The position numbers and the translations under genes are program-made. From positions 744,001 to 808,000 of the forward strand of contig NZ_JBHZRJ010000002.1 in NCBI RefSeq assembly GCF_043641555.1: DNA of 64,000 nucleotides, given 5' to 3'. A model generated the notes under the pieces. That model was given only the letters and a program-made list of their open reading frames with translations. It had not been told where the DNA came from and did no database searches. This stretch comes from Saccharospirillum alexandrii_A. Lineage in GTDB: Bacteria; Pseudomonadota; Gammaproteobacteria; Pseudomonadales; Natronospirillaceae. Below, piece by piece: positions 8,812 to 18,232 of this stretch (positions are counted from its first letter, which is position 1; each line of letters starts with the position of its first letter).

Positions 8812-11800
8812 GGGTGACCCCGGACTGCCCGGGTTCGTGGGCACCACGTTGCGCAACCGGTCGCCAACGCTGGGGGCCAACGAGCTGCCGCTGTTATTAT
8901 CGAACACGCGATAAAAGCGCAGCTCGGGCTCCTCAAGTGAGCCGGTCACGTGCATGCGGGCCGAACTCAGGCGTTCCAGTTCGTTGTTAAACACCCGTTC
9001 GGTCACATAAATAGCTGCCGCAGCCTGAGGCGTCACACCGGCCAACAAGGCGACCAGCGGGAAGGTGCTCGACAGCGGGACTGTCATCACCATATCAACA
9101 TCGAGCACATCCCGCACCAGATCGGCATCGCCACTGAAACGGAACTTGGTCGAGGGTCCGTCGATCAGTAACCGGTCGCCTACCCGGGCAAAGCCCCGGT
9201 CAAACAACAATTCGCCTTCGATCACATCGTAGCTGATGCCGTCGCGAATCAAATCGGAAAAATCCAGGGCAAGACGGCGCAGCACCCGGGTGAAGTTGAG
9301 CAGACCCACCAGTTTCACGCCTTCGTATTCATCCAGCTCCAGAATCGAGCCATTGGTCAGGCGTAGTTCGATTCGGCCGCGCAAGCGTTCATAGTCGAAA
9401 TAGGCGGGCGTGCCCGGCCATTCGAAATCCAGATCAAACTGCCCGGAGCGGCTTTCGAGCACCGGGGCGTAATCCCAGCTTTGCAATACGCTCAGGATAT
9501 TCCCGGTCCTGACCTGCCCCTTAAACGCCGTGCGGTGTTCGTTATTGAGGTAGCGCCAGGTCAGTTCGCCATCCAGGCGAGCCTCGGGCATTTCGACTCT
9601 CAGGTTGCGCAGAACGGCGCTGTCACCATCACGACGAATCTCTGCCCGCCAACTGCCCATATCGCGACCGTCGATCGACAGCCGGGCGATCTGTAAATTC
9701 GCATCCGGCAGCTCATCCGGCCGCAGCATAGCCATCGGGTCTGGCGCGGGTGCATCGTCAGACGCCTCTGTTGCAGCGTCGGCAGCTTGTGGCGTCCGGT
9801 TAATGTTCACAAAATCAAAATCGGCGAAATGCGGATCGCCGTTAAAGGGGATCAACACTCGCCCGCTGAGCTCCCTGGCTTCCAGAGTTGCCAGCCAGCC
9901 TTCATCACTGCTGAGTATCTGAACGCGGGGTTGAGTCCAGTTCAACCCCTGTCCGCGCCACAGTGCACCGCGCAAATTCACTTCGCGAATCGGTTGTGTA
10001 CTCGCTTCGGCCCCGAGTTCAACCAGGGGGGACCCGGCTTCCCGGTAGACGTCACTGACGGCTTGCAAGGCGTCGCGCCATTGATCGATGTCCGCCTCGG
10101 GCAGAAGTGCATCGACATAAATCCCGCTTTGAATCCGCCGCTCCAGCGGCGCGTTCAGGGCCACGGTTCCCGCCTCGAGCTGATTATCAGGTGAGAAGTC
10201 GAATGCCCATTGCACCACCTCGTTATAATGACCGGAGATGCCCAGCCCCTCGCCATCGGTAAACACCAGGTCCAGCGCGAGCGGTCGGCTCGCCTCTGCT
10301 GTTTTACCCAGAGCCGCCGGAAACGACAGCGGCAAGTTGATGAGATCCGACGCCAGGGCAATGCGGGTCTGGCCAGGCAAAAAATCCAGCTGTGCATCGG
10401 TGGCAATGCGATACGGCTGGTCTGTCAGCCAGGGGTCTTCAAGCCATCGGCCCCAGGCATCCAGCGGCGTTTCACCGGAAACCGCGAGACTGACCCGGGC
10501 ATTTGCCCCGGTCAGATCGGACGTCAGTTGTGCCTGATGCCGGGCGCCGAAGAGTTCACCGTCCAGGCGGTTCGAGTAGAGCCCTTGCCGGCTGTTGTAG
10601 CCGATATCACCACTGAGCGCCGATAGATTCAGATCCAGTTCGGTCAATTCAAGCGTGCCATTGCTGAGCTGACTGGTCAGCACAATGTCGAGCGGCTCGT
10701 CGCTCAACGGCACTCTGAGCTCCAGGTTAGCTTGGGTGTCACCGGTCATCGTCCAGTCACTGACAACATCCGCCGCCAGAAACTCAAGCGGCCCGTCCTG
10801 CTTGAATAACGCCAAGGCGTCGCCCGCGTCTGAGCTTACATCGAGGTCAATCAGCAGTTGCCGCTCGGCAAATGGCAACCGCAATTGACCGCTATTGAGC
10901 GTTATCCCGGCCAGATTGCCGCGTTGCGCTTCAACGCGCAGATCATCGAGTGATAACCGGACTTGACCTGAGCCACCGGCAATCGCCGGCCAGGCGTCAT
11001 TGAAGCGCACCACGGCATCATCGAAATCGGTCACCAGGGCGAGCCCGCTGTCGGTCATCTGACCTTTGCGAAAGCCAGAGACAAAGGAGAAATCCAAATC
11101 CGAAAACCGGCCCGACTGTATGTTTTCGACAATCCAGGGTTTGATCGGGTCGGGCAAACGATTATCCGGCGTCAGCCGCTTGGCCCAGCTGGCATTGGTT
11201 GCGTCTGTCGCCACTGCCAGCCGAAACCCGATTTCGCGCTGACCGGACGCCAGGTCGCCGCCATTGACCAGATCCACCCGCCAGTGACCGGTTAGCGGCT
11301 GTGCCGACTCACCCTGGGACTGTTGCGTTGCATCGGGAGCAATGGTCGCCCGATGCTGCCCTTCCAGTTGCACACCGGCACCAGCCGACCAGCGCACATC
11401 CAGAGCGCCCTCAATGCGCTCGAACATGAACGGCTGGTCATAGATGGCCGGCAACCGGAAATCGACGCCGGAGTTGTCGAAATTCAATCGCGCCCTTGAC
11501 CCTTCCGCCCGCAGCTCACCACTGACACCACTCAAGCCCGGGATGCCCGAGTAAGGTTGCATCCGCACATCGCTGACACTGGCCGTCACTCGCAATGAAT
11601 CGTGCTTACCCATGCGGTAAGACAGCTTGCCCTGGTCAATACTGGCTTGTGGAAAGGCCTGCTCCCAGTAACCGCTGCCATCATTGACGGCCAGAAAGGC
11701 GCTGATCGGCGCGAGTGGCAATTGATCCCACTGTATCTGCCACTGAGTCTGACGCAGGCTGGCCCGGGCCACGAACTCGCCCTGCAGGTCGGGTTCAGCA

Positions 11801-12753
11801 GCGGCGGATCGCTCCAGTTCATGGGAAAAATGGTGTAACCAGACATCCGCCCCTCCGCTGCTTCGCTCGGCAAACAGCTCCATATCCAGATTCCGCAGCG
11901 CCATTGCACTGCGGCTGCCGCTGAGACGGGTCGCCGGGCTCTGCAGGCGGGCCTGGATCGACTGCCACTGATCGCGGGTCAGGCTCACCCAATACTCGCC
12001 CGCTACAGCGGCCTCACGCACATCCGGCAGCCACTCTTGCAGCCAGGGAGCCATATCAAAAGCCCCGTGCCGGGCATACAGGTCCACTTCGTATTGATCG
12101 TCACGCCGACTGCTTTCCAGTTGCAGTTCAATGGGCACGGAAAGGCCATCGTAATTGACGCTGGCTTCAGCCCGCATCCAGTTGTCGTCACCCGACCCGG
12201 TCAGTTGCGCCGATTCCATCGCAACCGTCATCCCCGGCAACAGCAACGGCTCTATGTGCAATGCCATATCGGTAAAGCGCACATCACGTTGCTGGCGGAT
12301 CAGAGCGATAAGCCGCTCCAGCGACATATCCGGCGTATTGGCTGCGCCGGAGCCGGCGTTTACGCCGGCAAAACTCCAACCCTCATCGGTTTGCTCCAGA
12401 TTGGCTTCAAACCCGGTCAGTTCAAACCGCTTGAACACCGGCGACAGCGTTATCAGCGACTGCAGCAACGCCGGTTCCAGCAGCATTCGGTCAACACTGA
12501 GAGTCGAGCTGATTCGCACATCTTCGGCAATCAGGATGGGGTTAAACTGGCGCCATTCTCCGGTGAGACTGCCAATGGAGACCGAGGCATTGAGACGGTC
12601 GCTGAGCAACAACGCCAGTTCGGCGTTATAGCGTTCGACGTGAGGGAAGAACTGTCGGCCGAGCGCGAGATAGGCGGCCACCAGCAGTATCCAGAACGCG
12701 CCAATTTTGAGCAACACCGTGCCCAGGGCTTTCAGAATGCGGTAACGGGCCAT
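8809..12753 (-). CDS. yhdP: YhdP family AsmA-like lipid-transport protein
   Basis: The product is a 1314-residue inner-membrane-anchored periplasmic protein. One transmembrane helix (about 12-32) is followed by a very long beta-rich region and an AsmA-like C-terminal part (about 1090-1290), as in the YhdP/TIGR02099 family. YhdP with TamB and YdbH bridges the envelope and moves phospholipid to the outer membrane. It sits behind rng, its usual position. The last codons run into the inverted repeat of the element at 8644-8811, and its TAA at 8811-8809 is element sequence, so the natural C-terminus may have been changed by a few residues. Confidence 0.93.
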   Translation of the reverse strand: MARYRILKALGTVLLKIGAFWILLVAAYLALGRQFFPHVERYNAELALLLSDRLNASVSIGSLTGEWRQFNPILIAEDVRISSTLSVDRMLLEPALLQSLITLSPVFKRFELTGFEANLEQTDEGWSFAGVNAGSGAANTPDMSLERLIALIRQQRDVRFTDMALHIEPLLLPGMTVAMESAQLTGSGDDNWMRAEASVNYDGLSVPIELQLESSRRDDQYEVDLYARHGAFDMAPWLQEWLPDVREAAVAGEYWVSLTRDQWQSIQARLQSPATRLSGSRSAMALRNLDMELFAERSSGGADVWLHHFSHELERSAAAEPDLQGEFVARASLRQTQWQIQWDQLPLAPISAFLAVNDGSGYWEQAFPQASIDQGKLSYRMGKHDSLRVTASVSDVRMQPYSGIPGLSGVSGELRAEGSRARLNFDNSGVDFRLPAIYDQPFMFERIEGALDVRWSAGAGVQLEGQHRATIAPDATQQSQGESAQPLTGHWRVDLVNGGDLASGQREIGFRLAVATDATNASWAKRLTPDNRLPDPIKPWIVENIQSGRFSDLDFSFVSGFRKGQMTDSGLALVTDFDDAVVRFNDAWPAIAGGSGQVRLSLDDLRVEAQRGNLAGITLNSGQLRLPFAERQLLIDLDVSSDAGDALALFKQDGPLEFLAADVVSDWTMTGDTQANLELRVPLSDEPLDIVLTSQLSNGTLELTELDLNLSALSGDIGYNSRQGLYSNRLDGELFGARHQAQLTSDLTGANARVSLAVSGETPLDAWGRWLEDPWLTDQPYRIATDAQLDFLPGQTRIALASDLINLPLSFPAALGKTAEASRPLALDLVFTDGEGLGISGHYNEVVQWAFDFSPDNQLEAGTVALNAPLERRIQSGIYVDALLPEADIDQWRDALQAVSDVYREAGSPLVELGAEASTQPIREVNLRGALWRGQGLNWTQPRVQILSSDEGWLATLEARELSGRVLIPFNGDPHFADFDFVNINRTPQAADAATEASDDAPAPDPMAMLRPDELPDANLQIARLSIDGRDMGSWRAEIRRDGDSAVLRNLRVEMPEARLDGELTWRYLNNEHRTAFKGQVRTGNILSVLQSWDYAPVLESRSGQFDLDFEWPGTPAYFDYERLRGRIELRLTNGSILELDEYEGVKLVGLLNFTRVLRRLALDFSDLIRDGISYDVIEGELLFDRGFARVGDRLLIDGPSTKFRFSGDADLVRDVLDVDMVMTVPLSSTFPLVALLAGVTPQAAAAIYVTERVFNNELERLSSARMHVTGSLEEPELRFYRVFDNNSGSSLAPSVGDRLRNVVPTNPGSPGSP

Positions 12754-12832
12754 GGGTCAGGGTTTCAGCGTAAAGGCAGCGGTGCCGCCGTTGCTGGCAA
12801 TGCCCGTGAATGGAATCAGACCGCGCGTCTGT

Positions 12833-14293
12833 CTACTGCAAAATGACATCAAACTGTTCCTGGCTGTACATGGGTTCAACCTGAAACCGAATCGGTTTGC
12901 CGATAAACTCTTCAAGGTCGGCCAGATTGGAGGATTCTTCATCCAGCAGCCGGTCGACGACTTCCTGCGACGCCAGCACCAGATACTGGTCGTTGTTGTA
13001 GGCACGCTCTTCGCGCAGTATTTCGCGAAACACTTCATAACAAACGGTCTGGGGCGTTTTAACACGACCGCGACCGTTACAGACCGTGCAGGTCTCCGTC
13101 ATCATGTGTTCCAGGCTTTCGCGGGTTCGTTTGCGCGTCATCTCCACCAGCCCGAGATCGGAAACGCCGGTCAGCTTGCTTTTCGCATGGTCTTTTTCCA
13201 GGTACTTCTCCAGCATGCGCAACACCTGGCGCTGATGCTCGGGGTCGTCCATGTCGATAAAATCGATAATGATGATACCGCCCAGGTTACGCAGGCGCAG
13301 CTGGCGCACAATGGTGGTCACGGCTTCCAGGTTGGTCTTGAAAATCGTCTCTTCCAGGTTGCGATGACCGACAAAGGCGCCCGTGTTGACGTCAACCGTG
13401 GTCATCGCTTCGGTCTGGTCAATGATCAGGTAACCGCCCGATTTCAGTTCGACCTTACGCCCCAGCGCCCGGCGAATTTCATCTTCAACCGCAAACAAAT
13501 CGAAAATGGGCCGTTCACCCGGGTAATACTCAAACACCGGCTCCACTTCGGGCGTGTACTTGCGCACGAAGTCGATCACCTTGGTGTATGTCTCCTTCGA
13601 ATCTATGCGAATTTTTTCGACGTCGGCACGCACCAGATCCCGGGCTACGCGCAGGTACAGTGGCAGGTCTTCGTAAATGGTGGCCGGGCCCGGGGTCTCC
13701 ACAATGCGCTCGCCCAGCACCCGGAACACGCGCTTCAAATAGTTCAGATCCGACTGGATTTCAGCCTCGCCGATGCCTTCAGCAGCCGTACGGAGGATGT
13801 ATCCCCCCTTTTCGATGCCTTCATCAGCCTTAACCTTAACCACCAGAGCGCGCAGGCGTTCACGCTCCTCTTCGCCGTCAATCCGCTGGGAAACACCAAT
13901 GTGGTTGGAGTCCGGCATGTATACCAGGTAGCGCGAGGGGATCGATAAATGGGTCGTCAGTCGAGCGCCTTTGGTGCCGATGGGGTCTTTGATGACCTGC
14001 ACCGTGATCGACTCGCCCTCTCGCACCAGAGCCTGGATGGACTTTTGCGCTTCGCCTTCCCGTTTGGGCTGATCAAAATCCGAGGCATGAATAAACGCAG
14101 CCCGCTCCAGACCAATATCAACAAAGGCCGCCTGCATGCCCGGCAAGACCCGAACCACCTTGCCCCGGTAAATGTTGCCGACGATACCGCGCGTTTGCTC
14201 CCGCTCGATGAATATCTCCTGGACGGCGCCGTTTTCAACAACAGCAACCCGGGTCTCCATCGGCGTTACGTTTACCAATATTTCTGAATTCAT
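12833..14293 (-). CDS. rng: Ribonuclease G
   Basis: The product is a 486-residue endoribonuclease of the RNase E/G family, which matures the 5' end of 16S rRNA and decays mRNA. The order is S1 domain (about 36-120), then the catalytic region with Asp301 (DVNTG) and Asp344 (IIDFID), then the zinc-link Cys402 and Cys405 (CTVC). These are two residues off the RNase E numbering. The length equals that of E. coli RNase G. I chose the ATG at 14293 (MNSEILVNV) over an upstream in-frame codon because this is where the family starts. Confidence 0.97.
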   Translation of the reverse strand: MNSEILVNVTPMETRVAVVENGAVQEIFIEREQTRGIVGNIYRGKVVRVLPGMQAAFVDIGLERAAFIHASDFDQPKREGEAQKSIQALVREGESITVQVIKDPIGTKGARLTTHLSIPSRYLVYMPDSNHIGVSQRIDGEEERERLRALVVKVKADEGIEKGGYILRTAAEGIGEAEIQSDLNYLKRVFRVLGERIVETPGPATIYEDLPLYLRVARDLVRADVEKIRIDSKETYTKVIDFVRKYTPEVEPVFEYYPGERPIFDLFAVEDEIRRALGRKVELKSGGYLIIDQTEAMTTVDVNTGAFVGHRNLEETIFKTNLEAVTTIVRQLRLRNLGGIIIIDFIDMDDPEHQRQVLRMLEKYLEKDHAKSKLTGVSDLGLVEMTRKRTRESLEHMMTETCTVCNGRGRVKTPQTVCYEVFREILREERAYNNDQYLVLASQEVVDRLLDEESSNLADLEEFIGKPIRFQVEPMYSQEQFDVILQ

Positions 14294-14389
14294 AACTGAG
14301 CCTGTTCGTACCTGTCGATTCAAGCGCTGGCGCACTGCTAATACCCCAGGCTCACACTGTCTGGCCGCTCTACTGTAACCATCACCCGA

Positions 14390-14992
14390 TTAGATTGACA
14401 CCAGGGCTCCATCCCAGACCGTAACACCACGCCGGGTCAGTAACTGGGCCGTTTCGCGCAGTGGTAGACCTACAATAGCAGAATAGCTGCCTTCAATCCG
14501 TTTGATAAACACCGAGGCCAACCCCTGTACCGCGTAGCCTCCGGCTTTATCACAGGGTTCCTGCGTATCCCAGTAGGCACGGGCCTGTTCCGGCATCAGC
14601 TCGGCGAAGACAACCCGGGAGGTCACTACCTCAACCTCCACCCGATCGTGGCTGGCCAGCGCGACGGCGGTCATCACATCGTGCGCCCGACCGGACAGCC
14701 GTTCCATCATATCGAGAAAGTCGTCCCGGTCGCGCGGTTTACCGAGAATATCCCGGTCGACCACAACGGCCGTATCGGAACCCAGCACCAGCGCACCGGA
14801 TTCGCCCCTTCCTGCAACAACCGCCAATCCGGCGGCCGCCTTTTCGCGGGCCAGGCGGCTGACGTAATCGGCTGCACTTTCCAGCGACTGCATGCGCTCA
14901 TCAATGTCGATAGGCAAAATGGAAAACTCAACCCCCAGGCCGCTCAGTAATTCACGTCGGCGGGGAGACTGTGAAGCCAGGTACAGGGACAT
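14390..14992 (-). CDS. maf: Maf-type nucleoside triphosphate pyrophosphatase
   Basis: The product has 200 residues and begins MSLYLASQSPRRRELLSGLG, the S-x-S-x-R-R signature of Maf proteins. GSDTAVVVD carries the conserved Asp. The YhdE branch hydrolyses dTTP and UTP and affects septation. I chose the ATG at 14992, which has GGAAGGAG upstream. A start at 15022 would put that site inside the gene. It lies between mreD and rng, its usual place. Confidence 0.95.
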   Translation of the reverse strand: MSLYLASQSPRRRELLSGLGVEFSILPIDIDERMQSLESAADYVSRLAREKAAAGLAVVAGRGESGALVLGSDTAVVVDRDILGKPRDRDDFLDMMERLSGRAHDVMTAVALASHDRVEVEVVTSRVVFAELMPEQARAYWDTQEPCDKAGGYAVQGLASVFIKRIEGSYSAIVGLPLRETAQLLTRRGVTVWDGALVSI

Positions 14993-15078
14993 GAAGACTC
15001 CTTCCAATAAAAACGAGGTCAAAAATTGGCCGGCCGGTCAAAGCGTGCAGCGACGGCACACAGCGTAAGCATCAACGC

Positions 15079-15567
15079 CTACTGAACCCGGAACCGCAAT
15101 TGCAACGCCCGCAAAATCACGTATACCCAGGGCCACAGCAAGGCACTGACCAGCGACGGCAGCAAATGCATCTCGCCGGTGATGCCCGACCCCAGAAAAT
15201 CACGACACCATTGCACCAGCAACTGACTGACCGCAATGATCAGAAACACGACCAGTGCCTGCTGCAAGATCGGGTACATGCGCAGCCGCTGATGCAACAG
15301 CAGCACCAGATACACCAGCCCGCTGTACGACAGAGCAAACACCCCGAGATAGGTACCCAGCACCACGTCTTGCAACAAGCCCACGCAAAAACCAACGGTA
15401 ATGCCAACCCGGTCGGGCAACACCAGGACCCAGAAAATAAGAAACAGACCAACCCAGTCGGGTCTGGCCAGCGCAATCATCTGTGGCAGCGGAACCGCGG
15501 CAAGCAAATAAGCGATAAAGAAACTGAGGGCGATAACCCACAAGCCCTTGGCGGGTTTGGTTTTCAT
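15079..15567 (-). CDS. mreD: Rod-shape protein MreD
   Basis: The product is a 162-residue polytopic inner-membrane protein with about five hydrophobic helices and the LPDRVGITVGFCVGLLQDV segment typical of MreD. It works with MreB, MreC, RodA and PBP2 in lateral wall growth. Its ATG overlaps the mreC stop by four bases, giving translational coupling inside the mreBCD operon. Confidence 0.95.
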   Translation of the reverse strand: MKTKPAKGLWVIALSFFIAYLLAAVPLPQMIALARPDWVGLFLIFWVLVLPDRVGITVGFCVGLLQDVVLGTYLGVFALSYSGLVYLVLLLHQRLRMYPILQQALVVFLIIAVSQLLVQWCRDFLGSGITGEMHLLPSLVSALLWPWVYVILRALQLRFRVQ

Positions 15568-16391
15568 TCCGACTCCCGCTTGAAGATGAGCAGTAAATTT
15601 CGACTGCGTGACAGTTCAGCCAGCGGTTTGGCCCGAATGGTCGCAAAGGGTTCGCCGGTATCGTATTCAATAGCCTGAACTTCAGCGACCGGATAGCCTT
15701 CCGGGAATCGCCCGGCCAGACCGGAGGTGATCAGCAGATCGCCGATCTTTACATCGGCCGTGCTGGGTACAAACTCCATTTCCAGCACGTTCAGATCACC
15801 GGTACCCACCACAATGCTGCGCATGCCGTTGCGGTTAATTTGCACCGGAACTGCATGGTTGGCGTCCGCCACCATCAAAACCCGGGAAGTAAGAGAGTTG
15901 ACCTGAATCACCTGGCCAAACAACCCGGTGGCGTCGAGCACGGCCTGGCCAACATAGACACCATCCTGGGCGCCGCGGTTAATAATAACCTGATGAGTGA
16001 AAGGATCCGGGTCGACACTGAGCATTTCGGCGGTCAGGTAGTCGGCTTCGAAGCGCGGAGTCGCATCCAGCAAACGACGCAAGCGCTCGTTTTCTGCCTC
16101 AAGCACGGCCAGCCGTTGCGCCTGCTGCCGGAGCACGAGCACCTGATTGTTCAGTGAACGGTTATCTTCGATCAGCTCATCGCGCTCGGCGAAGGTGCGG
16201 CTCGACCATTCCACCATATCGGTGGGCAGGCTGATCAGGGATTGTACGGGAGATACCAGATAAGACAGGGTCTGTCGCAGATAATCGACCTGGGTGTAGC
16301 GGGCATCCAGAGCCATCAGCGCGACAGAGACCACCACAGCTACCAATAGACGATAACCGTGCTGTGGGCCGGCAGAAAACAGCGCTTTGAT
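15564..16391 (-). CDS. mreC: Rod-shape protein MreC, start codon uncertain
   Basis: This is a periplasmic scaffold of the elongasome: one N-terminal transmembrane helix, a coiled coil (LVLRQQAQRLAVLEAENERL), then the two beta domains. The conserved N-terminus (IKALFSAGPQHGYRLL) lies before the first canonical start, a TTG at 16346. No ATG, GTG or TTG exists in frame between an upstream TGA and that TTG. AGGAG at 16400-16404 lies eight bases before an ATC at 16391 and five before a GTC at 16394. I therefore place the start at the ATC (275 residues). A start at 16346 would give 260 residues and clip the leader. A sequencing error is possible. Confidence 0.9.
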   Translation of the reverse strand: MKALFSAGPQHGYRLLVAVVVSVALMALDARYTQVDYLRQTLSYLVSPVQSLISLPTDMVEWSSRTFAERDELIEDNRSLNNQVLVLRQQAQRLAVLEAENERLRRLLDATPRFEADYLTAEMLSVDPDPFTHQVIINRGAQDGVYVGQAVLDATGLFGQVIQVNSLTSRVLMVADANHAVPVQINRNGMRSIVVGTGDLNVLEMEFVPSTADVKIGDLLITSGLAGRFPEGYPVAEVQAIEYDTGEPFATIRAKPLAELSRSRNLLLIFKRESE

Positions 16392-16470
16392 GACAGACTC
16401 TCCTATGAAATTCGGGTCGCAAACAGTGCAGTCAGGCCGGCTTCAGGCCGGCACTGGCTGCAGGCGACCA

Positions 16471-17505
16471 TTATTCACTGAAAAAGTCGAACACACGTTC
16501 ATCCATCATTTCCAGTGCACGGCCGCCACCGCGGGCCACACAGGTCAGCGGATCGTCAGCCACAAGCACCGGCAAGCCGGTTTCTTCGCTCAACAGCTTG
16601 TCGATATCCCGCAACAGGGCGCCACCACCGGTCAGCACAAGGCCGCGCTCGGCGATGTCGGAGGCCAGCTCGGGCGGTGTTTGCTCCAGCGCGCTTTTCA
16701 CCGCCTGAACGATCGCGGAGAGACTTTCCTGCAACGCTTCGAGCACTTCATTGGAGTTCAGGGTAAAGCTACGCGGAATGCCTTCGGCCAGGTTACGGCC
16801 TCGCACATCGATCTCGCGAATCTCGGTTCCCGGGTAGGCACAGCCAATTTCAATTTTAATGCGTTCGGCCGTCGCTTCACCGATCAGCGAGCCGTAGTTG
16901 CGACGAATATAGGCCACGATGGCTTCATCGAAACGGTCACCACCGACACGGACGGATTCGGCATAGACCACACCGTTCAAGGAAATAACAGCAATTTCCG
17001 TAGTGCCACCGCCGATGTCCACCACCATGGAGCCACGGGCTTCCTCGACCGGCAGGCCAGCACCTATCGCCGCCGCCATGGGTTCTTCAACCAGAAACAC
17101 TTCACGGGCACCGGCACCAAAGGCCGACTCGCGAATGGCTTTTCGTTCTACCTGGGTGGATTTGCACGGTACACAAATCAACACTCGGGGGCTCGGCGCA
17201 AACCAGCTGTTTTCGTGTACTTTGGCGATAAAATGCTGCAGCATTTTTTCAGTGACGTGAAAGTCGGCAATCACGCCGTCTTTCAGCGGCCGGATAGCCT
17301 GAATGCTGCCCGGTGTGCGGCCGAGCATGCGTTTGGCTTCTTCGCCAACGGCGGCAACGGTTTTCTGGTTTCCGGTCAGGCGCACAGCCACAACCGACGG
17401 TTCATTCAAGACGATGTCGCGATCGCGCACATAAATCAGCGTGTTTGCCGTACCCAGGTCAATCGACAAGTCGCTTGAAAAAAGTCCCCGAATCTTTTTA
17501 AACAT
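16471..17505 (-). CDS. mreB: Actin-like rod-shape protein MreB
   Basis: The product is a 344-residue cytoplasmic actin homologue that polymerises under the membrane and positions the cell-wall elongation machine. Nucleotide-binding motifs are present: DLGTANTLI near residue 14 and DIGGGTTEIAVI in the middle. The length matches the family (about 347). I chose the ATG at 17505 (MFKKIRGLFS), the usual start; an earlier in-frame codon at 17541 would add 12 non-conserved residues. It is the first gene of mreBCD-maf-rng-yhdP and divergent from gatCAB. Confidence 0.97.
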   Translation of the reverse strand: MFKKIRGLFSSDLSIDLGTANTLIYVRDRDIVLNEPSVVAVRLTGNQKTVAAVGEEAKRMLGRTPGSIQAIRPLKDGVIADFHVTEKMLQHFIAKVHENSWFAPSPRVLICVPCKSTQVERKAIRESAFGAGAREVFLVEEPMAAAIGAGLPVEEARGSMVVDIGGGTTEIAVISLNGVVYAESVRVGGDRFDEAIVAYIRRNYGSLIGEATAERIKIEIGCAYPGTEIREIDVRGRNLAEGIPRSFTLNSNEVLEALQESLSAIVQAVKSALEQTPPELASDIAERGLVLTGGGALLRDIDKLLSEETGLPVLVADDPLTCVARGGGRALEMMDERVFDFFSE

Positions 17506-17932
17506 TTTTTGATGATTCCAATTCTGATGGGTGCGGTACAAGAGGGTATGGGAAACCGGCTACAGGATTTCCTGATGACAACCCAATAAATCCACACTAT
17601 TAAAGCCATGACACAGCCCGGCAATGTATCAATGGCAGGGATTTTGGGCAAGCTGTAAATATGATAACTTATGCCTCATCAATGATTTATTGGGTAGAGT
17701 TAAAGCGTTAATACATCCTAATGTGAATTGAACACCGGTGCAGATTCACAGGTTTGAATCACGCCCGTCATCAATTCAGGTTGGGAAGGCAAGCGCCAGG
17801 CTCGGCCCGTGAAAATGCACCAGATTTGTCATCCATCCGCCCAATGCCACAAGAAGCCATGTGTAAAGCCTGCTTCAATCGCATTGAACGGCGTGGTTTG
17901 ACCCCTAATTTAGCCCCAGGAGATCCACAACC
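17506..17932. promoter_or_regulatory. mreB/gatC divergent control region with a long-range inverted repeat
   Basis: This 427-bp gap holds no convincing gene and must carry promoters for both operons. A perfect 12-bp inverted repeat is present: ACCCAATAAATC at 17581-17592 and GATTTATTGGGT at 17684-17695, 91 bp apart. Two sites in this arrangement could bind one regulator or loop. The 17640-17720 part is AT-rich. I could not fix -35/-10 boxes with confidence. GatC has AGGAG before its ATG. Confidence 0.5.
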
Positions 17933-18220
17933 ATGAGCCTAGACCGCTCCCAGGTGGAAAATGTTGCCCAACTGGCTCGCTTGCAAGTCACGGAGGACGC
18001 TATGGCCGCCACCGTGGCCAGTCTGTCGAGCATTCTCGATCTTGCCGACCAGTTGCAAAAGATCGATACCGAGGGTGTCGAGCCGCTGTCGAACCCCTTG
18101 GATGCCACCGCGCGGCTGCGCCCCGACGAAGTCACCGAGCACAATCAGCGCGATGCCTACCAGGCAATTGCACCGAGCGCGGCCGATGGCCTGTACCTTG
18201 TCCCCAAAGTCATAGAGTGA
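17933..18220 (+). CDS. gatC: Asp/Glu-tRNA amidotransferase subunit C
   Basis: The product is a 95-residue helical adaptor that wraps around GatA and GatB in the GatCAB complex. It begins with the usual QVENVAQLARLQV and contains the VEPLSNPLD segment typical of GatC. AGGAG precedes the ATG. It is the first gene of gatC-gatA-gatB, 12 bp before gatA. Confidence 0.96.
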   Translation: MSLDRSQVENVAQLARLQVTEDAMAATVASLSSILDLADQLQKIDTEGVEPLSNPLDATARLRPDEVTEHNQRDAYQAIAPSAADGLYLVPKVIE

Positions 18221-18232
18221 GCCAGACCCGAC

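Noticed and set aside
12752..13948. Long plus-strand frame (398 codons) opposite rng and the rng-yhdP gap
   Set aside because: It lies antisense to a well-conserved RNase G, with His/Gln/Phe-rich composition typical of a shadow frame. No ribosome site or family motif.
16387..17478. Long plus-strand frame (363 codons) opposite mreB
   Set aside because: Shadow of the conserved mreB codons; composition is unlike a real protein.
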